Of a DNA stretch of 64,000 bases, positions 1-7,183 are shown one piece after another (position 1 is the stretch's first letter; every line of letters begins with the position of its first letter). A program made the translations under genes and the position numbers. The DNA is taken from contig NZ_SLVX01000012.1 in the NCBI RefSeq assembly GCF_004341885.1, positions 1 to 64,000 of the forward strand, in the 5' to 3' direction. Below the pieces are notes generated by a model. That model ran no database searches and was not told the DNA's origin. It saw only the letters and a program-made list of their open reading frames with translations. The stretch comes from Shinella granuli (lineage in GTDB: Bacteria > Pseudomonadota > Alphaproteobacteria > Rhizobiales > Rhizobiaceae).

Positions 1-266
1 CAATGTCTTCGTCGAGCGGCTCTGGCGTTCGATCAAATACGAGGAAGTCTACCTCCATGCCTACAAGACTGTGTCCGAGGCACGCGCTGGCATCGGCCGA
101 TATCTGAACTTCTACAACACCAGACGCCCACATTCATCCCTTGACCGGCGGACGCCGGATCAGGCCTACTTCAACGCGCTGACACCAATGATGGTGGCGG
201 CATAATCGAGGCGGAAATCCACTTAGCGAAACGCCCGAAGCTGTTCAGACAAACCGAGCCACCTCT
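1..266 (+). mobile_element. Right end of an IS3-family insertion sequence
   Basis: The window opens inside an insertion sequence. It holds the last 68 codons of its transposase plus about 60 bases of non-coding right end. The right boundary is set near 264-270, because there the reading of the phage gpW gene on the opposite strand changes from phage-like sequence (ending SKGY) to residues that only make sense as reversed IS sequence. The left end and the target duplication lie outside the window, so the exact terminal repeat cannot be confirmed. Confidence 0.75.
2..205 (+). CDS. IS3-family transposase (OrfB, DDE integrase core), C-terminal fragment
   Basis: An open frame entering from the left edge reads NVFVERLWRSIKYEEVYLHA, then YLNFYNTRRPHSSLD, and ends in a TAA stop. 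The FVERLWRSIKYEEVY block holds the last acidic residue of the DDE triad of IS3-family integrase cores, and YNxxRPHxSL is the usual family C-terminus. It catalyses cut-and-circularise transposition together with an OrfA product that is outside the window. The start is missing only because the window begins inside the gene; no internal damage is seen. Confidence 0.9.
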   Translation, partial: NVFVERLWRSIKYEEVYLHAYKTVSEARAGIGRYLNFYNTRRPHSSLDRRTPDQAYFNALTPMMVAA

Positions 267-488
267 ATATCCTTTGGAGAGAGAGAGTCGGAAGCTGGAC
301 TTGCGCGTGCCGGAGAGGCGCGCGATTTCATCATCAAGGGCTGACAAGGCTGCCGCCATTTCCGCGTCCGACTTATATTCGGTGGTGCGCTCGGTCCCTC
401 CAGACTTGAAGGTGGTCCGGAGTGCGCCGGAATTGCGAGCGGACACAAGGTCCGCCCGCTGCGCCAAGAGTTCGGCGACCGTGGCCAT
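171..488 (-). CDS. Phage head-tail joining protein, gpW-like, 3' end altered by IS
   Basis: Residues 1-74 have the size and layout of lambda gpW-type connector subunits: a first helix (VAELLAQRADLVSA), a short beta hairpin (LRTTFKSGGTERTTEYKS) and a second helix (AEMAAALSALDDEIARL). Such proteins close the capsid below the portal and receive the tail. Residues from about 75 to the stop at 105 come from the inserted IS and are foreign. gpW proteins usually have about 68-75 residues, so the whole domain may survive with a 30-residue extension. The gene starts 2 bp after the capsid stop. Its position after the capsid gene differs from lambda, where W precedes the portal gene. Confidence 0.65.
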   Translation of the reverse strand: MATVAELLAQRADLVSARNSGALRTTFKSGGTERTTEYKSDAEMAAALSALDDEIARLSGTRKSSFRLSLSKGYRGGSVCLNSFGRFAKWISASIMPPPSLVSAR

Positions 489-490
489 GG

Positions 491-2320
491 TTAGCCCTTC
501 GCCGCGTACCAGGAGCGGTAGTCGACAAAGCCGGCACCGAAGTCTACGCGGGCTTTGACCGAAACGCCGTCCACTTCGAAGCCTGCCTTGGTCTCGATCT
601 GGACGCCTTCCTCGCCGGCCAGATAGGCGTATTCAAGGCCGTCACAAGAGGCGATGTCCGCGACGACATACCAGCGGGCGGCGTCGGTGAGACGCGGCTC
701 AACCACCACGGAGAACTTGCCGGCAAGGACGTTGGTATCCTCGGCCTTGGTCGCCGTGATCTGGGTCATGAGCTGGTCGGCCTTGGTCTCAAGGTCCGGC
801 GGCACCACAAGGTACTTCGGCTCAACCGAGATAAGCTCGCCGGTCAGGCCGGTCTGCTTGCGCATGGCGAGGCGGGCCGCGCCAAGGGTATCAAGAGCAA
901 GGGCCGCGCCGGACGCGACGTAGTTCTTGTGGTTGGCGGCGTGGAACAGGGCGGAACCATCCGAAAGGGTAGGACCAACACCGCTCCCCTGGACAAGGAG
1001 ATCGACAAGAAGCTGCGCTTCGGTTGCGGCGGCGGCCTGACCCATGCGGCGGGCGAGGTCCGCGAAGGCGCCCAGATCATCCCCGATAATCGCCTGACGG
1101 GTCAGGGAGATGATCTTGCCGTAGGTGGTGAGCTTGTAGCTCTCCTTCGCTTCCGCCAGCGAACCGTGCTTGAACTCGCCGGCTTCGTTCACCTTCTCAA
1201 GGCGGGGAGCCTCGGAGACCTGAATGCGGTGTTTCATGCGGAAGTCCGGCGCGGTGGTCTGCCGGGCAACCAGCTTCAGACCGGACGGGGCGGCGCTATA
1301 GGCTTCGCGAAGCGTGCGGCCTACCGCATCACCCATGATGATGGGGAAATCGGAGGTGGAAAGCGCACGTTCCACAAGGGCGGAGGGAGTCAGACCGATG
1401 ACGTTCTCGCCGGCATGGCGGAGGCATTCGCGGGCAACCTCCAGCGCGGTCATGCCAACGAACTGGCGGGCCGGGTCACTGACCTGTGCGCCGGCCGTGG
1501 TGCGGGCATAGACGGCCTCGGAGATGGCGCGGCGGCGCACTTCCGGATTGTCCAGCGTGGTGGAGTTATGCGGGGCGCGGATGGTGGCGGCCGTGGTGCC
1601 GCGAGCCTTCATTGCTTCGAAGGCGGCGGCGCGGGCGACTTCCACGTCCGTCTCATTGTCAATCTGCTCATCTGCCCATGCACGGTCGAGGCCGGCGATT
1701 TCGGCAATGTTGCGGATCTGGTCGTTGATTTCCTTACGGGTCATTTTGGGTCCTTCAATGGAGGTGTGCTCCTGCTCGGAGCGGGTAGAGGCTTTGGGGT
1801 CAGCCGGCACTGAGACGATGCTCAGTTCAAGAGGAGCCCATCGCGTGACATTGACCGTGGCCACGCCGCCGGGAGCGGCTTCGGTGCGCTTCTGCTCGAG
1901 CGGCCTGAAGCTCACCGAAGCGGGCAGGACATGGCCGTCTGACAGGTCATCAAAGAGTGCTTGGCCGCGTTCGTTTCGGCTGATTTTCGCCGTCACAATG
2001 GCCTTGCCGCCTTCAAAGCGAAGCGAGCCCGGAACGATGCCGCCAAGCCTGGAGGCGAGGCCGCCGTAGCGGTCATGACTATCCAGAAGAGCAAGGGAAT
2101 CCATGCGCGACGTGTCAATCGCCGCCGGGGTGATGGCGAGGATTTCGTCGTAGGTGCCCTCCCAAGTCCGAACGCGGACCGGGGTGTCCGTGGCGAGGAT
2201 CACGTCCACGGTCCGGGCTTCGGCGTTGAAACTGGTCAGGCTTCCCGCCGCGCGGTTGCGGGTATCTTCGAGCGTGCGGGATTGTTCGTCGCCCGGCGGG
2301 GCGGCGTTTTTCTTCGGCAT
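491..2320 (-). CDS. Fused HK97-type prohead protease and major capsid protein
   Basis: 609 residues. The first 185 or so resemble a Caudovirus prohead protease: SFNAEARTVDVILATDTPV start strand, LALLDSHDRYG with candidate catalytic His82, and LPASVSF with candidate Ser135/137, ending LELSIVSVPADP as these proteases do. From about residue 193 (MTRKEINDQI) an HK97-fold capsid subunit follows, with a helical scaffold-like (delta) segment, then the shell domain, ending in a VDGVSVKARVDFGAG strand typical of the family. The protease would mature the shell by cutting itself and the delta segment away. No stop or internal ribosome site is obvious between the two parts. It lies 14 bp after the portal gene, in the head operon. 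Confidence 0.85.
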   Translation of the reverse strand: MPKKNAAPPGDEQSRTLEDTRNRAAGSLTSFNAEARTVDVILATDTPVRVRTWEGTYDEILAITPAAIDTSRMDSLALLDSHDRYGGLASRLGGIVPGSLRFEGGKAIVTAKISRNERGQALFDDLSDGHVLPASVSFRPLEQKRTEAAPGGVATVNVTRWAPLELSIVSVPADPKASTRSEQEHTSIEGPKMTRKEINDQIRNIAEIAGLDRAWADEQIDNETDVEVARAAAFEAMKARGTTAATIRAPHNSTTLDNPEVRRRAISEAVYARTTAGAQVSDPARQFVGMTALEVARECLRHAGENVIGLTPSALVERALSTSDFPIIMGDAVGRTLREAYSAAPSGLKLVARQTTAPDFRMKHRIQVSEAPRLEKVNEAGEFKHGSLAEAKESYKLTTYGKIISLTRQAIIGDDLGAFADLARRMGQAAAATEAQLLVDLLVQGSGVGPTLSDGSALFHAANHKNYVASGAALALDTLGAARLAMRKQTGLTGELISVEPKYLVVPPDLETKADQLMTQITATKAEDTNVLAGKFSVVVEPRLTDAARWYVVADIASCDGLEYAYLAGEEGVQIETKAGFEVDGVSVKARVDFGAGFVDYRSWYAAKG

Positions 2321-2334
2321 GTTGCCTCCTGGTG

Positions 2335-3720
2335 TTATGCCGCTTCGGCGGCTTCGGGCTGCTGGTTGTTGTTGGCCGCGACGGTCTGGAAGGTCAGGCC
2401 GAGCCGGGCCGCCCTTTCGTTGTCCGCGGCGATTTCCTCATCAAGGGCTTCAATATCTACCCCTCTTGAGGTCACGGCTTCGCGCCGGCTCATGATGCCG
2501 CCAGCGATTGCCAAAAGTTCGGCTTCCGCGTCCTTCTTCGGATCGATCCACGCCGTCTTGGGGGTGATCCATTTGGCGGCGGAAAGCTCGGTCTGGTCGC
2601 CTTTGATCCGGCCCGTCATGATTTCGGTGGCAACCCACCGGTTCCACAGCGGGCGGAGGAACATGAAGACAACCATGCCGTGCTGAAGCTGCTCAACGCG
2701 GCGGCGGAACTCAATGAGCGAACCCCTCTGACTTCCATAGTTTGCCGCCGAAAGGTCTTGCGTTACCTGCCAGGCGGGAAGCCCCATGCCGGCGGCGATT
2801 TCACGCTCGACAATTCGCCCGAATTCAATGGCGTCCATACCAACGGACGGGGGATTGCTGAAGGTGATGCCGTCCGAACCGACGGGGGCAACCTTGACTG
2901 TGCCGGGTTCTAAGCTGTCGCCAAGAGCCTCGCCCTCCCATTCCTTGTCGGCATGCTCACCGGGGGTAACCACCCCGACCAGCATTGCGGCGGCGGCCTG
3001 CTTGGTGAGTTGGGCGTCAATCCACGTATCAAGGTGGGCGATGCGGGATAGGACCGGGGCGAACCATGTGATGCCCCTTACCTGACCGGGCGTGTCAACC
3101 CTGAACATGTGGCAAATGTCGCTCGCCGGGATGCGGTCCACCTTGTATTGAAAGGTGGTGGTCACCGTCTCCCGCCGGACGTGGTAGGCAACCCTCCTGC
3201 CGCGCGAGTCGAACTCAATGCCCGAAACAATGCGCCCGCCTTCCGGCAGGTCCCGCGTCATGTCCGAAGCGATTTGCTCCGGGTCCAGGAGCCTGACCGT
3301 CAGGTCATTGCCTTCGTTGAGGAAGAGGCAGAACGCTTCGCCGTCAATCACGGTCCGCTTGGCCATGACGACCTGCAAGCCATAGAGGTCCGAAAGCTGA
3401 TCCGCGTCGGCGCGGTCCGTCCACGCCTCAAAGCCAAGGTTGAGCCGCCCGCGAATGCGCACCGACTTGTGCTTGCTCTGAGGCTTCACGCCGCTGCCCA
3501 CCAAGGCGCTCACCCATGCGTCAACCGCAGCAGCCGCCACGGCATTGTTGCTGGCAATGTACCTAGCGCGGGCGGCAAGTTCGAACCGGCTTGCAAGCTG
3601 GGCTTTCGGTTGTGAGGGCATGCGGCCGAAGGCCGTACCTCGGCGGCCGGTAGACGCGCCGTCAAAGGAGCGCGTGCCGGAGAAGAGATTGCGAAGGCGG
3701 TTAAGCATGAGCAGTACCAT
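2335..3720 (-). CDS. Phage portal protein, lambda gpB family
   Basis: 461 residues. It forms the dodecameric ring at one capsid vertex through which DNA is packaged. Family features are RARYIASNNAVAAAAVDAWVSALVGSG near the N-terminus, VRLLDPEQIASDM, ARNOUND the middle AYHVRRE, then MFRVDTPGQVRGITWFAPVL, and a C-terminal half with GMGLPAWQVTQDLSAANYGS. An alternative start, MLNRLRNLF at 3708, is equally plausible because neither start has a clear ribosome binding site. The gene overlaps the end of the upstream HTH gene by 20 bp, suggesting coupled translation. In lambda-like phages the large terminase directly precedes the portal; here a small HTH gene does. Confidence 0.9.
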   Translation of the reverse strand: MVLLMLNRLRNLFSGTRSFDGASTGRRGTAFGRMPSQPKAQLASRFELAARARYIASNNAVAAAAVDAWVSALVGSGVKPQSKHKSVRIRGRLNLGFEAWTDRADADQLSDLYGLQVVMAKRTVIDGEAFCLFLNEGNDLTVRLLDPEQIASDMTRDLPEGGRIVSGIEFDSRGRRVAYHVRRETVTTTFQYKVDRIPASDICHMFRVDTPGQVRGITWFAPVLSRIAHLDTWIDAQLTKQAAAAMLVGVVTPGEHADKEWEGEALGDSLEPGTVKVAPVGSDGITFSNPPSVGMDAIEFGRIVEREIAAGMGLPAWQVTQDLSAANYGSQRGSLIEFRRRVEQLQHGMVVFMFLRPLWNRWVATEIMTGRIKGDQTELSAAKWITPKTAWIDPKKDAEAELLAIAGGIMSRREAVTSRGVDIEALDEEIAADNERAARLGLTFQTVAANNNQQPEAAEAA

Positions 3721-4132
3721 GCGTCTTAGTTGCCCATGCCCTCACTGCCGTCCAGCAAAGCCAGGCTGGCACGGTCAGGCTGGCATCGTCATCGAAGACC
3801 ACCCAGTCACCATTGCAGGGAACCGGCCTTGGACCGGGAAGGCCCGCAAAGCCGAACGCGGCGACGACGACATCGGCATTGATCCGAACGCGCCGGATAC
3901 GCAGCTTCGCCAGAAGCGACAGGGCGAACACGGTATGGCAAGAGTAGCTTGTGCGATTGCCGCTGTGATCGCCGACCTCGAGGCCAGCCGCGCGAGCCAG
4001 GGTCAGCCAGTAGCTGACGGTGCTGATCGGCATCCCGAGGAATTGCGACACCTCGGAAAGGTTGAACGTGGGCTTCGTCCACCACGCAGGAACGGTGAAG
4101 CAACCGCCAGAAGGCGGTGAAGGGTTGGCCAT
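3701..4132 (-). CDS. Small helix-turn-helix protein at the head of the capsid operon
   Basis: 143 residues starting MANPSPPSGG at 4132, chosen because GGAGG lies 6-10 bases upstream. Residues about 20-60 (FNLSEVSQFLGMPISTVSYW) look like a MerR/excisionase-type winged helix. The C-terminal half is hydrophobic with a proline break (AAFGFAGLPGPRP). It is the first gene of the portal-capsid operon. Possible roles are a late regulator or a small terminase subunit, since many small terminases carry an N-terminal HTH; the sequence does not decide. No large terminase follows. Confidence 0.6.
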   Translation of the reverse strand: MANPSPPSGGCFTVPAWWTKPTFNLSEVSQFLGMPISTVSYWLTLARAAGLEVGDHSGNRTSYSCHTVFALSLLAKLRIRRVRINADVVVAAFGFAGLPGPRPVPCNGDWVVFDDDASLTVPAWLCWTAVRAWATKTHGTAHA

Positions 4133-4170
4133 AGCAGCCTCCAGTCGGTTAGTTGTTGAAAGATGATGGG

Positions 4171-4204
4171 CTAAGAAAAGACCACGGCCCGAAGGCCGTG
4201 GTCT
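4171..4204 (-). terminator. UUCG-loop intrinsic terminator in the capsid-operon leader
   Basis: On the minus strand AGACCACGGCC, loop TTCG, GGCCGTGGTCT form a perfect 11-bp stem with the very stable UUCG tetraloop, followed directly by TTTCTTAG. It lies 39 bp upstream of the HTH start codon. The space left for a promoter is very short and shows no good -10/-35 pair, so the terminator probably acts as an attenuator that transcripts of the head operon must pass. Confidence 0.75.
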
Positions 4205-4791
4205 GGATGGGTGCCCGACGCCGCCGATGGAGCGCGGCGCGCCGAGCCGATCGCAGCCGATGCTGGGCGGCCGCAATGCTTGGAAACTGGCCGGTGCTGC
4301 GAGACACCGCGCACACGGCTGATCGCGCCGAAGGATGAAGACAGCGGCGTCGATTGGGGAATTGCTAGGTGTTCTCTCCACTCTCACCCATCCTGAGGGC
4401 AATCGAGGATGCAAAACGCGCGTTTCATGAACGCCGCGCCGGAAAGGGCAAGGAAATCAGAGGAGGGGGAAGCCGTTCACTATGGGAACGTTTGCTACCC
4501 TCTCATAGATACTCCCCGCGAGATCGCGTTTTGCGGCTATTCCGCCGGAAAACATTAACGCCGAGGCGAAAAACTCAATGAATTCGGAAGTAGGCAAATT
4601 TGCCGGTTGTTCGCCCCTCTCATAAATAAGGGGAACGAAAAGCCGGAAAGTGCACATTTCGCCGGAAAATATTAACGCGGCGGCGAATTGTTCAATGAAT
4701 TGGAGCGTGCCGAAATTTCGGTCTTCACCTGTTGCCATGTTCAGTGCGCGTTAGTGGCACTCACGCAATTTTCCTCTTTTCTATCAGGTAG

Positions 4792-4992
4792 TTATCGCTC
4801 CGACATACCAGCCGCGGTGGCCGCCTCTGCTCTGGAAATAGAAGGTTGGGTGCCCTCCCTCTTACTCTCCCAGTGCGCGCCCTGCTGCGGCTCGATCTGC
4901 TTCAACAATTCGCCAGCCCGTCCCCATACTACTGTATGAAACAATGCGAAAAGCGCAATTTCAGGCTGCGTTTTAAACGCAGTACCTCTCAC
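4792..4992 (-). pseudogene. Possible remnant of a phage or plasmid DNA-binding gene
   Basis: A 66-codon frame opening at a GTG immediately after an in-frame TAA. Its sequence, FHTVVWGRAGELLKQIEPQQ then QPSISRAEAATAAGMSER, looks protein-like and recalls, from memory only, the middle of DNA-binding proteins on rhizobial mobile elements in which RAEAA.AAGLS is followed by a longer C-terminus. Both ends seem cut, and it lies among the palindromic repeats. It could also be chance coding. Confidence 0.3.
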
Positions 4993-5101
4993 CCATTAGG
5001 AACCTGAGGCCCCGTGGCCGACGCAAAAGCGCCGCTTCATCAACGCCGTGCCGGAAAGCTCAATGATTTCGAGGATAGGCAAATTTGCATCTTGATCGGG
5101 A

Positions 5102-5127
5102 GAAAGGTGGATAAATATCCACCTTTC
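5102..5127. promoter_or_regulatory. 26-bp interrupted palindrome, candidate operator
   Basis: GAAAGGTGGATA and TATCCACCTTTC are perfect 12-bp arms separated by AA. The site lies 30 bp beyond the stop of the 150-aa gene. A second site of the same design (arms meeting at GGAT-AA-ATCC) is at 5685-5714 on the other side of that gene, suggesting a shared dimeric binding protein. Confidence 0.6.
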
Positions 5128-5137
5128 CATCGGCCAC

Positions 5138-5155
5138 CTCCGCAAATTTGCGGAG
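5138..5155. promoter_or_regulatory. 18-bp perfect palindrome CTCCGCAAATTTGCGGAG
   Basis: The palindrome is perfect, has no loop, and lies 1 bp beyond the TGA of the 150-aa gene. Its GCAAATTTGC core is shared with the repeats at 4593 and 5079. No T-run follows on either strand, so an operator is more likely than a terminator. Confidence 0.6.
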
Positions 5156-5156
5156 C

Positions 5157-5609
5157 TCACTCCCCCGCCCAGTCCACCCGCACCGGCGCTTTCTCCCGGA
5201 AAGGCACGTTGATCGTGTTGAACCTTGCCGCCGCCCTTGTCTCGGCACGCAGGAGCTCGACCTTCTTCTCGAGGTAGACGATCCTTGCCGCTGCCTTGGT
5301 CTGCAACTCGACGACCTGATCGGCGAAGAGCATAGCCCGGCACGCCGCCTCTAGCCTACCAGCCGCCCACGCGCGCCTCTGTGCGGTTGTGCCGTACGGA
5401 CCTTCCGCACCTACCTCTTCCAGCGTCTCGCCCGCCACAAGGCAACGCTGGGCGATTGTGAGCAGGCCGAGTTGGTCGAGGATGTTGGAGACCCCGACGT
5501 CCTGCTTGTCGACCCAGCCGACCGCGGCTTGCATCGCCTCCCATCCCGGTGAGCCGAACGCGGCGGAGGGGATGGCCTGGCGGAGGTTCTTCTTGGCCTG
5601 TGCGATCAT
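5157..5609 (-). CDS. Unknown 150-aa mobile-element protein with a C-terminal coiled coil
   Basis: Starts at ATG 5609 with AGGA eight to eleven bases upstream. Residues 1-80 are mostly helical (LRQAIPSAAFGSPGWEAMQAA, then VSNILDQLGLLTIAQRC). Residues about 100-132 (VVELQTKAAARIVYLEKKVE) have heptad spacing for a coiled coil. The protein ends FREKAPVRVDWAGE. No family is recognised. It is bracketed by long palindromes at 5102-5155 and 5685-5714 and lies between the helicase and head modules. That is where a satellite might encode an origin-binding, packaging or phage-interfering protein, but this is inference from position only. Confidence 0.6.
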   Translation of the reverse strand: MIAQAKKNLRQAIPSAAFGSPGWEAMQAAVGWVDKQDVGVSNILDQLGLLTIAQRCLVAGETLEEVGAEGPYGTTAQRRAWAAGRLEAACRAMLFADQVVELQTKAAARIVYLEKKVELLRAETRAAARFNTINVPFREKAPVRVDWAGE

Positions 5610-5642
5610 GCGGCGGTCCTCTTCAGTTGTTTCAACGTCTCG

Positions 5643-5876
5643 CTGTACCGCTGTACCGCCCTAAAGATATGATCGGTACGTACAGTGTGTGAGGGGATAA
5701 ATCCCCCCACACACAAAGACTGTTTTTGAATGAAACCTGTACCGGCGGTACAGGTTGATTTCATTTAGTTTTCTGCGTTTTTTTCGCGGTTCGGTACAGC
5801 CGGTACAGTAATCGGTACAGCACCCAGAAGGCGGCTTGTGAGACCAAGGTGCTGTACCGTCGAACCGTACAGTTCG
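5643..5876. repeat. GGTACAG/CTGTACC repeat array, candidate iterons or operators
   Basis: The 269 bp between the helicase gene and the 150-aa gene hold eleven GTAC tetramers, nearly all inside CGGTACAG or its complement CTGTACCG. Copies start at 5643, 5651, 5674, 5738, 5747, 5792, 5801, 5813, 5852 and 5865. One pair forms a perfect palindrome, AACCTGTACC-GGC-GGTACAGGTT (5734-5756). Three copies at 5792-5820 are close direct repeats. The array follows the helicase stop and is AT-richer than the genes around it, as expected for a replication origin. Confidence 0.7.
5685..5714. promoter_or_regulatory. 30-bp imperfect palindrome upstream of the 150-aa gene
   Basis: GTGTGTGAGGGGAT and ATCCCCCCACACAC are 14-base arms around AA, with a single mismatch. 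It lies inside the GTAC array, 76-105 bp before the 150-aa start. It matches the design of the 5102-5127 site. Confidence 0.55.
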
Positions 5877-5878
5877 AT

Positions 5879-7183
5879 TTAGCCGGTTTTTCGCCTCATC
5901 CGCTCGACGAATTCGGCCGCTTGCTGCTCTGCGTGCCGGCGTGCTTTGGCATCGACAGCCGCTTCCTGACCTGCATCGGTGAGCTTCCATTTCCGCGCTT
6001 CGAACTTCAGGAGCTTCTGTGTTTTCAGCTTGTCCGTCGCCGTCTGCACGCGCCTGCGATCTGGCTCGCCCTCCTTGTTCCGCCAGCCGAGACGGTCGGC
6101 AATTCCTGAAACAGATTGGGTGGCATCGCGATCGAACTCGAGCAGCACGGCATCCATGTCGCTGAATGCTTGCCGCTTCGCCACGCCGACTTCTTTCTCT
6201 GACATGTCCTTGGCAAGGACGGTCGGCACGAGTCTGCCGCGGCTATCGACAAGGGCGGGCGCCGTCACCGATTCCAGCTTGAAAACCACCGGCTCGAAAT
6301 CCGGCCCGCGGTGTTTGCCTTGCCAATGAAGCTTCACCAGCCCGTCGGACTTCGTCAGCGTGAGGTTGCCGTCCACCTCGGCAATGAATGCGCCACCACC
6401 GCGGGGTAGCAGGCTGTCGTTGCTGGCGTTCTTGGTCGGATGGGTGGCAACCAGTACGGCTGGCTCGCCGGGCAGCGTCGTCAATTGTCGTAGGTTCCGA
6501 GCATGACGGCCGGCGTCTGTGTTGGAGTTCTCGTCATCGCCGAAGAAGAACGCGGCGCTGGTATCGACAATGACAAGGCTGGCACCGCCTAGAGCTTCCA
6601 CGTCCTTGCGGATGAGCTCGATCGTTTCCGCAACATCTGTGGTGCCTTTCATAAAGTGAACGTCGATGTCTTCCGGGTCGAAGCCAAGATGATGACCTGC
6701 CGCGATCCAGCGCATTTGAACATCGTCGGGATTTTCGCCCGCCAGATAGCAGACGCGGCCGGGCTTCACGTCCCTGCCGCCGACTGGCATGCCCAACGCG
6801 GTAGCGGCGGCCAGCAACAAAAGCACAGCCGTCTTTCCCGTGCCGGTAGTACCAGTCAGGCTATAGAAGAAGCGAGACTGGAACACGCCGTCGAGAGCAT
6901 AGTCCGGCGGCACGAAATCCTTGACGAAGGCCGCGCTGGAGATGATGCCGGGGTACTGCTTGTTGTCATTTGCCGGCTCGGTGAAGCGGAGCCGATAGGC
7001 GACACGGCGCTCCACGTGATCTTGTATCCCGCCTTCGAGCCGAGTGGCCGCGGCGGCAATCCCAGCGGCATAGTCGACCTTCTCGCCGCCGCCACGTTCG
7101 AGGTCGATAAGGGCGCTCTGGAACTCCATAACCAAGTCAGAGAGCTCAACACGACGCGGCCTCGGTGATTTCAATGAAGCCAT
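5879..7183 (-). CDS. RepA/KaiC-like hexameric replicative helicase (AAA ATPase)
   Basis: 434 residues. Walker A is GTTGTGKT at 111-118, preceded by FFYSLTG; Walker B is LVIVDTSA at 203-210. The stretch FFFGDDENSNTDAG and the THPTKNA motif are typical of RSF1010 RepA-type 5'-3' helicases. Residues about 340-410 form a winged helix (VSGIADRLGWRN, then RVQTATDKLKTQKLLKFEARKWKLT). It would unwind the element's own origin; the GTAC repeat array lies just beyond its stop. Start and stop of the preceding gene overlap by one base (TAATG), so it is translated as part of the alpA-led operon. Plasmids and integrative elements both use this enzyme. Confidence 0.85.
   Translation of the reverse strand: MASLKSPRPRRVELSDLVMEFQSALIDLERGGGEKVDYAAGIAAAATRLEGGIQDHVERRVAYRLRFTEPANDNKQYPGIISSAAFVKDFVPPDYALDGVFQSRFFYSLTGTTGTGKTAVLLLLAAATALGMPVGGRDVKPGRVCYLAGENPDDVQMRWIAAGHHLGFDPEDIDVHFMKGTTDVAETIELIRKDVEALGGASLVIVDTSAAFFFGDDENSNTDAGRHARNLRQLTTLPGEPAVLVATHPTKNASNDSLLPRGGGAFIAEVDGNLTLTKSDGLVKLHWQGKHRGPDFEPVVFKLESVTAPALVDSRGRLVPTVLAKDMSEKEVGVAKRQAFSDMDAVLLEFDRDATQSVSGIADRLGWRNKEGEPDRRRVQTATDKLKTQKLLKFEARKWKLTDAGQEAAVDAKARRHAEQQAAEFVERMRRKTG

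Larger units (their letters stand above)
4426..5155. repeat. Four degenerate repeats with AAATTT-centred palindromes in a 1-kb leader
   Basis: The 1024 bp between the 150-aa gene and the HTH gene has no convincing intact gene. Related blocks start near 4426, 4553, 4670 and 5038. They share a core like CATnAACGCCGnGCCGGAAA followed by TCAATGAnTTCGnA. Three blocks then run into a perfect palindrome around AAATTT: GGCAAATTTGCC (4593-4604), CCGAAATTTCGG (4710-4721) and GCAAATTTGC (5079-5088). A fourth, longer palindrome stands at 5138-5155. The blocks at about 4409-4448 and 5019-5060 are the closest pair. Multiple operators or origin elements are the likeliest explanation. Positions 4205-4400 show nothing recognisable. 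Confidence 0.6.

Noticed and set aside
4457..4738. 93-codon minus-strand frame with internal repeats
   Set aside because: The repeats follow the DNA repeat blocks, there is no ribosome site, and the blocks are palindromic; judged non-coding.
4426..5155. CRISPR array
   Set aside because: Blocks are degenerate, irregularly spaced, and have no constant direct repeat or cas gene.
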